Shown piece after piece: positions 42,664-51,767 of a DNA stretch of 64,000 bases. A model generated the notes under the pieces. The model was not told the origin of the DNA. It made no database searches and saw nothing but the letters and a program-made list of their open reading frames with translations. The stretch lies in NCBI RefSeq assembly GCF_030815415.1, contig NZ_JAUSWW010000001.1:7564001-7628000 (forward strand), written 5' to 3'. This DNA comes from Streptomyces canus. GTDB lineage: Bacteria; Actinomycetota; Actinomycetes; Streptomycetales; Streptomycetaceae. The position numbers and the translations under genes are program-made. The stretch's first letter is position 1, and each line of letters begins with the position of its first letter.

Positions 42664-42688
42664 CCACGTCGGACGTAGGAACAACCAG

Positions 42689-42733
42689 CACCGGGAGCGC
42701 CGCGCGGCCAATTGCCGCCCACCGCTCCCGGTG
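42689..42733 (+). terminator. intrinsic terminator after terC
   Basis: CACCGGGAGCG (42689-42699) pairs with CGCTCCCGGTG (42723-42733), 11 perfect pairs, followed by CTTCCGTTGTGTG. It separates terC from the small gene at 42792. Confidence 0.8.
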
Positions 42734-42791
42734 CTTCCGTTGTGTGCGGAGCGTCTCCCGCCCGGAGACGCCATGACCGGGTGGAGGCACC

Positions 42792-43106
42792 ATGGACGCA
42801 CCCATGAAGTTCGTGCAGATCATCGACTACGAGACCGACCGCATCGAAGAGATGCAGGCACTGGGCCGGCAGGCGGAGGAGCAGTTCGCGGGCCGCACCG
42901 ACGGCCCCACCCACCGCATGGTGCTGAGGGACCGCAGCAATCCAAACCGCTACCTCGTCGTGATCGAGTTCGACTCCTACGAGGAGGCCATGCGCAACAG
43001 CGGCGACCCGGAGACGGGCAAGTTCGCGGAGCGGATGGCCGCGCTGTGCACCAAGGCACCGACCTTCACGGACTGCGATCTGGTGGACGTCACCGAGCTC
43101 AAGTGA
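42792..43106 (+). CDS. small dimeric alpha/beta-barrel-like protein
   Basis: A 104-aa protein with a ferredoxin-like layout: MKFVQIIDYETDRIEEMQAL, then THRMVLRDRSNPNRYLVVIE and FDSYEEAMRNSGDPETGKFA. This is the ABM/dimeric alpha-beta barrel pattern seen in many small actinomycete proteins. GGAGG precedes ATG 42792. No active-site residue can be assigned. Confidence 0.75.
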   Translation: MDAPMKFVQIIDYETDRIEEMQALGRQAEEQFAGRTDGPTHRMVLRDRSNPNRYLVVIEFDSYEEAMRNSGDPETGKFAERMAALCTKAPTFTDCDLVDVTELK

Positions 43107-43113
43107 GGCCCGC

Positions 43114-43142
43114 GGGCCCCGTCCCGCCAGGGTGCGGGGCCC
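43114..43142 (+). terminator. hairpin after the 42792 gene
   Basis: GGGCCCCG (43114-43121) pairs with CGGGGCCC (43135-43142) across a 13-base loop, 8 bp after the stop codon and 25 bp before the antiporter start. Strong GC stem without a U-run. Confidence 0.55.
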
Positions 43143-43166
43143 CACCCCCTCTGCGACGATCGCCGC

Positions 43167-44267
43167 ATGATCACTCGGCTCAGGTCGCTCACCACCCAGT
43201 GGACGATCCTCGTGCCGGTGCTCGCCGTCGTCCTCCTGGCCTTCACCTGGGGGCGCGATCTGCCGGGCGTGATCGTCGCCCTGGTGACCCTGGTCCTCGC
43301 GGGCGCCGTCCTGGCCGCCGTCCACCACGCCGAAGTGGTCGCGCACCGGGTCGGCGAACCCTTCGGCTCCCTCGTCCTCGCCGTCGCCGTCACCATCATC
43401 GAAGTCGCCCTCATCGTCACCCTGATGGCCGACGGCGGCGGCAAAAGTTCCACGCTCGCCCGGGACACGGTCTTCGCGGCCGTGATGATCACCTGCAACG
43501 GCATCGTCGGCATCTGTCTCCTGGTCGCCTCGCTGCGCCACGGCATCGCCGTCTTCAACCCCGAGGGCACCGGTGCCGCCCTCGCGACCGTCGCCACCCT
43601 GGCCACCCTCAGCCTGGTCCTGCCGACGTTCACGACCAGCAAGCCGGGCCCCGAGTTCTCCGGCGTCCAGCTGACCTTCGCCGCGCTCTCCTCACTGGTC
43701 CTGTACGGCCTGTTCGTGGCGACCCAGACCGTGCGGCACCGCGACTACTTCCTCCCGATCACCCGCCAGGGCGTGGTCGTCACCGTCGACGACCACGCCG
43801 ACGCGCCGTCCTCCCGCACCGCCCGGATCAGCCTCGGGCTGCTGGGACTGGCCCTGATCGGCGTCGTCGGCCTGGCCAAGGGCGTATCGCCCACCATCGA
43901 GTCCGGGGTGTCCGCGGCCGGACTGCCCCATGCCGTCGTCGGCGTGATCATCGCCCTGCTGGTGCTCCTCCCCGAGACCATCGCCGCACTGCGCTCCGCG
44001 CGCCGCGACCGCGTGCAGACCAGCCTCAACCTCGCGCTCGGCTCCGCGATGGCCAGCATCGGCCTCACCATTCCCGCCGTCGCCCTGGCCTCCATCTGGC
44101 TCGACGGCCCGCTCGTCCTGGGCCTGGGCGCCACCCACATGGTGCTGCTCGCCCTGACCGTGGTGGTCAGCTCCCTGACCGTGGTGCCGGGCCGGGCCAC
44201 CCCGCTCCAGGGCGGCGTACACCTGGTGCTGTTCGCGGCCTACCTGGAACTGGCGATCAATCCGTAG
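43167..44267 (+). CDS. chaA: calcium/cation:proton antiporter (ChaA-like, CaCA family)
   Basis: A 366-aa protein with about eleven membrane helices. The two alpha-repeats carry the acidic ion sites: LVLAVAVTIIEVALIVTLMA and VGVIIALLVLLPETIAALRS, followed by NLALGSAMASIGLTIPAVAL, with conserved Glu in each. This is the ChaA-type Ca2+(Na+)/H+ antiporter. It is monocistronic, convergent with the broken MFS gene 38 bp away. Confidence 0.88.
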   Translation: MITRLRSLTTQWTILVPVLAVVLLAFTWGRDLPGVIVALVTLVLAGAVLAAVHHAEVVAHRVGEPFGSLVLAVAVTIIEVALIVTLMADGGGKSSTLARDTVFAAVMITCNGIVGICLLVASLRHGIAVFNPEGTGAALATVATLATLSLVLPTFTTSKPGPEFSGVQLTFAALSSLVLYGLFVATQTVRHRDYFLPITRQGVVVTVDDHADAPSSRTARISLGLLGLALIGVVGLAKGVSPTIESGVSAAGLPHAVVGVIIALLVLLPETIAALRSARRDRVQTSLNLALGSAMASIGLTIPAVALASIWLDGPLVLGLGATHMVLLALTVVVSSLTVVPGRATPLQGGVHLVLFAAYLELAINP

Positions 44268-44305
44268 ACCGGCCTGTCGACTGATCCAAGGACCGATTCC
44301 CCGGA

Positions 44306-45619
44306 TCAATCCATGGCCGGCTCCGGCTCTGCCGCGGCGGCCACCGGCACCGGACGCGTCTCCGGCAGCAGCGCGAAGCACCCCAGGCTCAGCAGTGCGA
44401 TCCCCGTCAGATACGCCCCCACGCCCCACGGCACCCGGCCGCTCCGCTCGGCGAGCGCCGTCGCCACGATCGGCGTGAGCGCGCCCCCGAGGACCCCGCC
44501 GAGGTTGTAGCCGACCGCGGCGCCCGTGCAGCGCACCCTCGGCTCGTACAGCTCCGGCAGATACGCGGCGATCACGGCGAACATCGTGATGAACGCGAGC
44601 ATCGCGCCCAGGAACCCCAGGAACATCAGCAGCGGCTCGCCGGTCGCGAGCAGCGCGACCATCGGGAACATCCACACGGCCGCCGCCGCGCACCCCGCCA
44701 GACACAGCGGCCGCCGCCCGTAGCGGTCGCCGAGCAACGCCACCACCGGCGTCAGCGATCCCTTCACCACGACCGCGACCATGATGCAGGCCAGCATGAC
44801 CGTACGGCCCACGCCCAGCCGCTCCGTCCCATACGCGAGCGACCAGGTCGTGACGGCGTAGAAGATCGCGTACCCGACCGCGAGCGCCCCGGCCGTCAGC
44901 AGGACGAGCCGCCAGTGGTCGCGCACGACCTCGACGAGCGGCACGCGCGCGTGGTCGTCGATCTCCAGGAAGCTGGGACTCTCGGCGAGCGACGACCGCA
45001 GCCACAGCCCCGCCACGGCCAGCACCCCCGCCGCCCTGAACGGCACCCGCCACCCCCACGCGGCGAACTGCGCCTCGGTCAGCGACGCCGACAGGACCAG
45101 CATCACGCCGTTGGCGAGCAGAAATCCCACCGCGGGCCCGATCTGGGGGAAGCTCGATCACAGGGCCCGCCGCTCGGGCGGCGCGTGCTCGGCCGTCAGC
45201 AGCACGGCCCCGCCCCACTCCCCGCCGAGCCCCAAGCCTTGCAGGAACCGCAGCACGAGCAGCAGCAGGGGAGCGGTCACCCCGATCGATTCGTACGTCG
45301 GTACACAGCCGACCGCGACCGTGGCGCCGCCGGTCAGCAGCAACGAGGCGACGAGGACCGGCCGCCGCCCGCGCCGGTCCCCGATGTGTCCGAACAGCAC
45401 CGAACCCAGCGGTCGCGCCACGAATCCCACACCGAACGTGGCGAAGGCGGCCAGCGTCCCCGCCAGCGGCGAGAACGTCGGGAAGAACAGCGGCCCCAGG
45501 ACCAGCGCCGCCGCGGTCCCGTAGACGAAGAAGTCGTAGAACTCGATGGCCGTCCCGGCGAGCGAGGCGGCCGCGAGCCGCGGCATGGAGGGCGCCTCTA
45601 CGGTGGGTACGTCATGCAT
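44306..45619 (-). pseudogene. MFS transporter (metabolite:H+ symporter type) with in-frame nonsense codon
   Basis: The full frame of 438 codons encodes a sugar/metabolite-symporter-type MFS protein: IEFYDFFVYGTAAALVLGPL, RPLGSVLFGHIGDRRGRRPV and FLQGLGLGGEWGGAVLLTAE at the N-terminus, then GDRYGRRPL and PELYEPRVRCTGAAVGYNLG in the second half. It is interrupted once, at 45158-45160, where the expected W of PERRALWSSFPQIGPAVGF is TGA instead of TGG. The reading frame is otherwise intact, so the mutation is recent, is a sequence error, or is read through. A GTG soon after the stop could restart a C-terminal half but that would not be a functional carrier. Confidence 0.85.
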
Positions 45620-45670
45620 GCCGCGTCAACTACCCAGGGTGACGACGGGTTACGGGGGCGTGCTGGCGCG

Positions 45671-46717
45671 TCAGTAGGTGACCGTGATGCGCCGGGCGGG
45701 ACCGTCGACGCGGACGAGACCGCCGTAGGGGATGACGAGTTGGGGGTCGGTGTGCCCGAAGTCGACGTCGAAGACGATCGTGGTGTCCGGGGCATAGTCC
45801 CGCATGGCGCGCAGTACGGCCTCACGCTGTTCGGACCCGTAACGAGCGGCGCCCTCCGGGCTGTTGGGACGCTCGAAGGACCAGGTCTTCGCGCGCCCCA
45901 TCAGCAGCGCCGAGAAGCGGTGCAGCAGCCCGCGCTCGCCCATGTTCCGGAGCGTCCAGAAGACCTCTGTGGCGCTGGGCATGTCCTCTGAGGTCTCCAG
46001 GATCAGCACTGCGCCGTCGTACTCGCTCAGGTCGTGCGAGACCTCGCGGTCGGCCATCAGCAGCCATCCCACGATCTCCAGACAGCCGCCCCACGTCCTG
46101 CCCTCGATCACGCGGTCGGCGTTCACCCAGGTCCAGCCGCTGCCGGGCCTGGTCTCCGGCTCCGCTTCGAAGGTCGCCGGGTCCGCCCAGTCGCGGTTGA
46201 CGTCGTTCCAGCGGTCGGCGGGCCTCAACTCGTACTCGCCCGAGGTGAACAGCGCGGCCCGCAGGGAGTCCGCGGTCTGCGGGTTCATGGCGCCGGGGCG
46301 GCCCAGCTCGCACATCACCGTCGCGCCGTGAAAGCCGACGATCCCCGTGTTGCGCAGATACACGAGCAGGTTCGTGTTGTCGCTCATCCCGAAGAACGGC
46401 TTCGGGTTCGCCCGGATCAACTCCCGGTCCAGATAGGGCAGCACGGTGATCTGGTCGTCGCCGCCGATCGACGCGATGACCGCCTTGATGTCCGGGTCGG
46501 CGAAGGCGGCGTGGATGTCGGCGGCGCGCTCTCGCGGAGTCGTGCCCATCTTGCGGGTCGTCGGGTACTCGACCGGGATGAGGTCGTAGTCCTCGCGCAG
46601 TCGCTCCAGGCCCAGTTCGAAGGGGCGCGGGAAGAGCTCGGGCAGGCCGGCGCCGGCCGAGATGACGGCTATGCGGTCGCCGGGGGAGGCCTTGGGCGGG
46701 TACGAGATCGTCGTCAT
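45671..46717 (-). CDS. S66 family serine peptidase (MccF-like / LD-carboxypeptidase)
   Basis: A 348-aa protein of peptidase family S66. The triad is visible: S112 in FFGMSDNTN, E241 in LILETSEDM, H322 in DFGHTDPQ. SIGGDDQITVLPYLDRELI is the conserved block before the nucleophile. The length and the Trp-containing insertion (SGWTWVN, 193-199) are nearer to MccF-type proteins, which cleave peptidyl-nucleotide antibiotics, than to cell-wall LD-carboxypeptidases. Cytoplasmic, no signal. No clear Shine-Dalgarno precedes ATG 46717. Substrate not established. Confidence 0.82.
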   Translation of the reverse strand: MTTISYPPKASPGDRIAVISAGAGLPELFPRPFELGLERLREDYDLIPVEYPTTRKMGTTPRERAADIHAAFADPDIKAVIASIGGDDQITVLPYLDRELIRANPKPFFGMSDNTNLLVYLRNTGIVGFHGATVMCELGRPGAMNPQTADSLRAALFTSGEYELRPADRWNDVNRDWADPATFEAEPETRPGSGWTWVNADRVIEGRTWGGCLEIVGWLLMADREVSHDLSEYDGAVLILETSEDMPSATEVFWTLRNMGERGLLHRFSALLMGRAKTWSFERPNSPEGAARYGSEQREAVLRAMRDYAPDTTIVFDVDFGHTDPQLVIPYGGLVRVDGPARRITVTY

Positions 46718-46821
46718 CCGTGGAGGGTACGGCTGTCCATGCTCTGGCTGCACCGTGATAAACCGGGGTCTGAGCAGCGGTCTTCAACGGATCGCGCACC
46801 CGCCACCGGACCGGAGGAACC

Positions 46822-47295
46822 GTGCCCCGCACCCTGGCCAACGCCCCGATCATGATCCTCAACGGCCCCAACCTGAACCTGCTCGGCCAGCGCCAGCCGG
46901 AGATCTACGGTTCCGACACCCTCGCCGACGTCGAGGCCCTGTGCGCCAAGACCGCGGCCGCGCACGGCGGCACCGTGGACTTCCGGCAGTCCAACCACGA
47001 GGGCGAGCTGGTCGACTGGATCCACGAGGCGCGGCTGAACCACTGCGGGATCGTCATCAACCCCGGCGCCTACTCGCACACGTCGGTCGCGATTCTGGAC
47101 GCACTCAACACCTGCGACGGACTGCCGGTCCTCGAGGTCCACATCTCCAACATCCACAAGCGCGAGTCCTTCCGCCACCACTCCTATGTCTCCCTGCGCG
47201 CCGACGGCGTCATCGCGGGCTGTGGTGTGCAGGGATACGCCTTCGGCGTGGAGCGGGTCGCGGCGCTGGCGGGGACGGGACAGACCGAGGCGTAA
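46822..47295 (+). CDS. aroQ: type II 3-dehydroquinate dehydratase
   Basis: A 157-aa enzyme of the shikimate pathway converting 3-dehydroquinate to 3-dehydroshikimate. ILNGPNLNLLGQRQPEIYG has the catalytic Tyr (Y29) and lid Arg. NPGAYSHTSVAILDAL and EVHISNIHKRESFRHHS carry the substrate-binding Asn/Ser and the catalytic His. GTG start. It lies apart from other aro genes, in a gap between the S66 peptidase and the amino-acid transporter operon. Confidence 0.93.
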   Translation: MPRTLANAPIMILNGPNLNLLGQRQPEIYGSDTLADVEALCAKTAAAHGGTVDFRQSNHEGELVDWIHEARLNHCGIVINPGAYSHTSVAILDALNTCDGLPVLEVHISNIHKRESFRHHSYVSLRADGVIAGCGVQGYAFGVERVAALAGTGQTEA

Positions 47296-47320
47296 GCCCC
47301 GCCCTCCTGGCGGACGCCTG

Positions 47321-48073
47321 TTACAGGCGCCCGGCCTCCACGATCCGCCGCAGGAAGCGCTGTGTGCGCTCCTGCTGCGGGTCACCGAAGAACTGCTCGG
47401 CCGTCCCGCTCTCCAGGACCACACCTCCGTCCAGAAAACAAACCTGGTCGGCGACATCGCGGGCGAAGCCCATCTCGTGCGTGGCCAGCACCATGGTCAT
47501 GCCCTCGCCCTTCAGATCACGGACGACGGTGAGCACCTCGCCCACGAGCTCCGGGTCGAGGGCCGCGGTGATCTCGTCGAGGAGCAGCAGCCGAGGACGT
47601 ACGGCCAGAGCGCGCACGATCGCGACCCGCTGCTGCTGACCGCCGCTGAGCCGGTCCGGGTACTCGCCCGCCTTGCCACCGAGCCCGAGCCGCTCCAGCA
47701 GCTCCCTGCCGCGCTCCTCGGCCTCCGCGCGGTACACCCCGTGCACACGGCGCGGGGCGAGCGTGATGTTCTCCAGGACGGTCATGTGCGGGAAGAGGTT
47801 GTACGCCTGGAAGACCACGCCGATACGGCGGCGTACCGCGTCCTGGTCGGCCCGCGGGTCGGTGATCTCCTCGCCGTCCAGCCAGATCGCGCCGTCGTCG
47901 ATCTCCTCCAGAAGGTTCGCGCAGCGCAGCAGCGTGGACTTGCCGGAACCCGAGGCGCCGATCAGCGCGGTCACCGTGTGCGGGGCGACCTCCAGGTCCA
48001 CGTCGCGCAGGACGACCGAGTCGCCGAACGTCTTGCGGACGGACTCCATCCGCAGCACCGGTGCGTCGGTCAT
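47321..48073 (-). CDS. polar amino-acid ABC transporter, ATP-binding subunit
   Basis: A 250-aa ATPase with Walker A IGASGSGKSTLLR, Q-loop VFQAYNLFPHMT, signature LSGGQQQRVAIVRAL, Walker B LLLLDEITAALDPELV, H-loop ATHEM. This matches the GlnQ/HisP group. Last gene of a three-gene operon; its ATG overlaps the permease stop by four bases (ATGA). It powers uptake of a polar amino acid bound by the lipoprotein encoded upstream. Confidence 0.9.
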   Translation of the reverse strand: MTDAPVLRMESVRKTFGDSVVLRDVDLEVAPHTVTALIGASGSGKSTLLRCANLLEEIDDGAIWLDGEEITDPRADQDAVRRRIGVVFQAYNLFPHMTVLENITLAPRRVHGVYRAEAEERGRELLERLGLGGKAGEYPDRLSGGQQQRVAIVRALAVRPRLLLLDEITAALDPELVGEVLTVVRDLKGEGMTMVLATHEMGFARDVADQVCFLDGGVVLESGTAEQFFGDPQQERTQRFLRRIVEAGRL

Positions 48074-48966
48074 GTGGTCCCTCCCTGGGCCCGCTGACGG
48101 TCCATCCGGGCCGTCACCCAGTCCGTGAACCGGGTCATCGGAATCGTCAGCGCGACGAAGACCAGGCCCGCGACGATGTACGGCGTGTAGTTGAGGCTGC
48201 GGCCCACGATGATGTCGGCGGCCCGTACGGCGTCCACCGCACCGCCGATCGACACGAGCCCGGTGTCCTTCTGCAGCGACACCAGGTCGTTGAGCAGCGG
48301 CGGTACCTGGCGTCGTACGGCCTGCGGCAGCACCACGTGCCGCAGCGCCTGCCGGTTGGAGAGGCCGAGCGAGCGGGCCGCGGCGCGCTGCGAAGGGTGG
48401 ATGGACTCGATGCCGGCGCGGAACACCTCGGCCACGTACGCGGAGTACGTCAGCGTCAGCGCCGTGCCGCCCAGCAGCACCGGGTCGACGGTCACGCCCT
48501 GGAGCCGCAGCGCCGGGACGCCCAGGACCACGATCATCAGGTTGATGATGAGCGGGAGGCCCCGGAAGAAGTCCGTGTAGGCGGCGGCCAGCACCCGCAG
48601 CGGGAAGAAGACCGGGCCGCGCAGGGTGCGGGCGATCGCGATGAGCATGCCGAGGACGAGCACGGCCACACCGCAGATCAGCAGCAGCCGGAGGTTGAGC
48701 CACAGCCCTTCGAGGACCTTGGGGAACGCCTCGCGCGCGTACTCCCCGTTGAAGAAGGTCTCCTTGGTGCGCTGCCAGCCCGGCGCGTTGACAACGACCA
48801 GGTAGAGGACGGCGGCTGTGACGAGCGTCGAGAGCGCGGCGATCGCGGTGGCACGGCGGGAGCGGGTCCGTTTGTGGCGTTCCCGCTCGAGCCGCCGCTC
48901 GGAGGGCGTGTACGTGTCGACCGAGACCGGCGACTCCGCGCCGGACTCGTCCTTCGTGAGCGTCAC
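48070..48966 (-). CDS. polar amino-acid ABC transporter, permease subunit
   Basis: A 298-aa membrane protein. A basic cytoplasmic N-terminus (about 45 residues) precedes about five helices. The EAA loop is RAAARSLGLSNRQALRHVVL, and YSAYVAEVFRAGIESIHPSQ is typical of the HisM/GlnP group. GTG 48966 overlaps the stop of the binding-protein gene (GTGA), so the three genes are translationally coupled. Single permease, presumably a homodimer. Confidence 0.88.
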   Translation of the reverse strand: MTLTKDESGAESPVSVDTYTPSERRLERERHKRTRSRRATAIAALSTLVTAAVLYLVVVNAPGWQRTKETFFNGEYAREAFPKVLEGLWLNLRLLLICGVAVLVLGMLIAIARTLRGPVFFPLRVLAAAYTDFFRGLPLIINLMIVVLGVPALRLQGVTVDPVLLGGTALTLTYSAYVAEVFRAGIESIHPSQRAAARSLGLSNRQALRHVVLPQAVRRQVPPLLNDLVSLQKDTGLVSIGGAVDAVRAADIIVGRSLNYTPYIVAGLVFVALTIPMTRFTDWVTARMDRQRAQGGTT

Positions 48967-49850
48967 TTGAGCACCGGGGCGTCGACGGCGTCGGACAGCC
49001 ACTGCTGCTCGATCTTCGCCAGCGTGCCGTTCTCGCGCAGGGTGTCGACCGCGTCGGTCACGCAGGAGGTGAGCGCGCTGCCCTTGTCGAGGACGAGACC
49101 GAACTGCTCCGGTGTGCCGCCCTGGTTCTCGAACTGGCCGACGATCTCGGCGTCGGTCACCTCGGCGGCGGTGATGTAGAAGGCGGTCGGCAGGTCGACG
49201 ACGATGGCGTCCACCTGGCCGTTCTTCAGGGCGGACTTGGCCTGGTCGTTCTTGGCGTAGGCGGCGGCCTGCCGCGTCGGCTTCACCACGTCCTCGATGT
49301 AGTTGAGGCTGGTCGTGCCGACCTGGGCGCCCAGCTTGAGGCCCTTCAGGTCCGCGATGCTCGTCGCCTTCGCCGCCTTGGTGCCCTTGAGGGCGATGAC
49401 GGCCTGGCGCACGTCGTAGTAGCCGGACGAGAAGTCCACGGCCTTCTTGCGCTCGGCACTGATCGACACCTGGTTGATGTCGAAGTCGAAGGTCTTCTCA
49501 CCGGGCGCGAACGCCTTGTTGAAGGGAACGCTCTGCCAGACGACGGCGCTCTTGTCGTAGCCGAGCTGCTCCGCCACGGCGTAGGCGACCGCGGACTCGA
49601 ACCCCTTGCCGTTGGCGGGCTTGTCGTCCTTGAACCACGGCTCGTACGCGGGCTCGTCGGTGGCGATCGTCAGCTTGCCGGACGTCTCGGTGGCCAGCTT
49701 CCCCTTGGCGCACGTGGTGCCGGTCGAAGACCCCGAAGGCTTGGCGGCCGAGTCCTCCTCCGGCTGCGGTGCGCAGCCGACGGCGGTGGCGAGCAGGGCT
49801 ATGGTCGCGGCGGCGGCAGCGCGGCGCAGGGCGCGAGGGGCGAGGTGCAT
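48963..49850 (-). CDS. amino-acid ABC transporter substrate-binding lipoprotein
   Basis: A 295-aa extracellular binding protein. The signal ends in the lipobox LLATAVGC (C26), followed by a disordered PQPEEDSAAKPSGSSTG linker. LTIATDEPAYEPWFKDDKPA begins the periplasmic-binding fold; SISAERKKAVDFSSGYYDVR is the class 3 signature. First gene of the operon. The ligand may be cystine, glutamine or another polar amino acid; sequence alone does not tell. The 408-bp upstream region holds its promoter. Confidence 0.88.
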   Translation of the reverse strand: MHLAPRALRRAAAAATIALLATAVGCAPQPEEDSAAKPSGSSTGTTCAKGKLATETSGKLTIATDEPAYEPWFKDDKPANGKGFESAVAYAVAEQLGYDKSAVVWQSVPFNKAFAPGEKTFDFDINQVSISAERKKAVDFSSGYYDVRQAVIALKGTKAAKATSIADLKGLKLGAQVGTTSLNYIEDVVKPTRQAAAYAKNDQAKSALKNGQVDAIVVDLPTAFYITAAEVTDAEIVGQFENQGGTPEQFGLVLDKGSALTSCVTDAVDTLRENGTLAKIEQQWLSDAVDAPVLK

Positions 49851-50258
49851 GGCGGGAGATTGACAGCAGGGCGCCCTGTTTGTCGAGGTCACGGCGGTAT
49901 CTGTCCGCATACTGGGAACGGGTGTTGCGTTCTTGTGAACGCCCCCTGTGCAGGTCGCCGGGGCCGCCGGCCGAGGGCGGGGATCGGAAGACCGGCGGCC
50001 CTTGCCGCGCAGGAGCCGTCATCCTGTGCGGGGCTGCTACCAGTTGACCGCGCAACCAAGTGCGCGGGGAGCGTGCGTGGGACACCGGCGTGTGTGAACG
50101 GTTCACACGGGGCGCGTGCGGAGGCATGCGCGCCGGGGGCGCGAAGACGCGGCGCGTAAAGGTGTGTTGTGCGCGGGGCGCGAGAGGGTCGTTATGCCCC
50201 GGGCGGGCACGAGTGGGTCACGCGCCGGTGCGCAGGGATTCGTCGAGCACCCCCTCGT
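49851..50258. other. intergenic region without a gene; palindrome at 50092-50108
   Basis: No convincing gene is seen in the 408 bp between the binding-protein start and the end of the MBL gene. A perfect inverted repeat GTGTGAAC-G-GTTCACAC lies at 50092-50108. Several short GC inverted repeats follow, such as CCGCGC...GCGCGG near 50048-50068. The palindrome is a candidate operator for the amino-acid operon, about 240 bp from its start, or a terminator for the MBL gene. Confidence 0.4.
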
Positions 50259-50915
50259 TCACCATCCGCGCGCGTGCCACTCCGGCAACTGCGGACGCTC
50301 GGCGCCGAGCGAGGTGTCGTCGCCGTGGCCCGGGTAGACCCACGTCTCGTCCGGCAGGACGTCGAAGATCTTCGTCTCCACGTCGTGGATCAGGCTCGCG
50401 AACGCCTCAGGATCCTTGCGGGTGTTGCCCACGCCGCCGGGGAAGAGACAGTCGCCGGTGAACACGTGGGGGTGGCCGTGCGGGTCGTCGTAGACGAGGG
50501 CGATCGACCCCGGCGTGTGTCCGACCAGATGGCGCGCGGTCAGCTCCACATGCCCCACCCGGAGGATGGCGCCGTCGTCGACGAGGACGTCGGTCGGAAC
50601 GGGGATGCCGGCCGCGTCCTCCCGCCCCGCGTACGTACGGGCGCCGGTGGCGGCGACGACCTGGGCGAGGGCCTGCCAGTGGTCGCCGTGCTGGTGCGTC
50701 GTGACGACGGACGCGATGCCGTCGTCACCGATCATGCCGATCAGCGTCTGCGCGTCGTTGGCCGCGTCGATCAGCAGCTGTTCGTCCGTGGCCCGGCAGC
50801 GCAGCAGATAGGCGTTGTTGTTCATGGGACCGACCGCGATCTTGGTGATCATCAGGTCCTTGAGTTCGTGCACGTCCGCCGGGCCGCCGACCGTGACCTG
50901 TCCGCTGTACGTCAT
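50259..50915 (-). CDS. metallo-beta-lactamase-fold hydrolase (glyoxalase II-like)
   Basis: A 218-aa MBL-fold protein. THQHGDHW is the metal-binding HxHxDH motif, with HLVGHTPGSIALVY, FTGDCLFPGGVGNT and YPGHGDDTSLGAE giving the remaining ligands. It resembles hydroxyacylglutathione-hydrolase-like proteins, in actinomycetes possibly acting on mycothiol or sulfur conjugates. TAGACT lies 7 bases before the ATG at 50915, so the mRNA is likely leaderless. The mycothiol-type isomerase gene lies just upstream on the same strand, which fits a thiol-linked role. Confidence 0.85.
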   Translation of the reverse strand: MTYSGQVTVGGPADVHELKDLMITKIAVGPMNNNAYLLRCRATDEQLLIDAANDAQTLIGMIGDDGIASVVTTHQHGDHWQALAQVVAATGARTYAGREDAAGIPVPTDVLVDDGAILRVGHVELTARHLVGHTPGSIALVYDDPHGHPHVFTGDCLFPGGVGNTRKDPEAFASLIHDVETKIFDVLPDETWVYPGHGDDTSLGAERPQLPEWHARGW

Positions 50916-50936
50916 GGCGGTCAGTCTAGGGCGCCC

Positions 50937-51623
50937 CTACAGCGGAGGAAGCTGCGGCAGCCTTCCGCCCTCCACGCTCAGCGCCGATCCGTCGCGGCGC
51001 CCGGCGAGCCAGCCGAGCAGGTCCGCGGGGGATCCCGTCACCGTGACCACGATCGCCTCCGCCCCCCGGCCCGTGGTCCACACGCGCGTGTCGTCCGTCA
51101 GGCGCGTCGGCGGTACGTCGGGGTGCCCGGTGAACCGCTCGGCGAGGAAGGCGATCTCCCGGCCCGCGAACTCCGCGGGCACGTCCTCCAGCTCGTACCC
51201 GATCCCGAGGTCCACATGGTGCAGCTCCACCTCCACCCACCGCCGGAACGGCACCCGGGCCGCCGAGTCGGTGACCCCGTTGCGCAGCTGCACGATGCGC
51301 GACCAGTCGGCCGGGGCGGCTCCCGCCTCCTGGAAGCGGGCGGCGCTGTCACGGACGTCCGTGAGCTGGATGTCTAGGGGGCGTGGGGCGTCCCGGTCGA
51401 TCTCGGCGTCCCGGGCCTCCCCGGAGACGTACATGGGCCGGCCCTCCAGAACGTTCACCAGGGCGTCCGCGTTGCGGGCGAGGTGGGCGAGGATGTGGCC
51501 GCGGGTCCACCCGGGGAGCCGTGACGGCTCTGTCACAGACGCGTTGTCCAGTTTGGCGGCTGCGGTGAGCAGCCGCTCCGTCGCGTCACGTACAGACGCC
51601 AGGTCATGCGCGTGATCAATCAT
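50937..51623 (-). CDS. maleylpyruvate isomerase / DinB-like mycothiol-dependent protein
   Basis: A 228-aa protein. SRLPGWTRGHILAHLARNAD carries the first metal His of the DinB-like four-helix bundle, and RRWVEVELHHVDLGIGY the other His residues; the C-terminal domain (residues about 150-228) is the MDMPI_C type. Family members use mycothiol, like maleylpyruvate isomerase. The ATG at 51623 was chosen over upstream extension because MIDHAHDLASVRDATERLL is the common start of the family. Divergent from uvrA. Confidence 0.82.
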   Translation of the reverse strand: MIDHAHDLASVRDATERLLTAAAKLDNASVTEPSRLPGWTRGHILAHLARNADALVNVLEGRPMYVSGEARDAEIDRDAPRPLDIQLTDVRDSAARFQEAGAAPADWSRIVQLRNGVTDSAARVPFRRWVEVELHHVDLGIGYELEDVPAEFAGREIAFLAERFTGHPDVPPTRLTDDTRVWTTGRGAEAIVVTVTGSPADLLGWLAGRRDGSALSVEGGRLPQLPPL

Positions 51624-51767
51624 GCTGCTGACATTAGTCCCGCCACACCTTTGGGTGAAGGTGGTGAAGCAGTGCCGTAAATCGAATGCACGTGCTATAT
51701 GGTCGACAGTGGCGTCGGGCATGCTGGATAGCCGGGGATTGTTATGCATCCGGGAATCCGACCGGCG

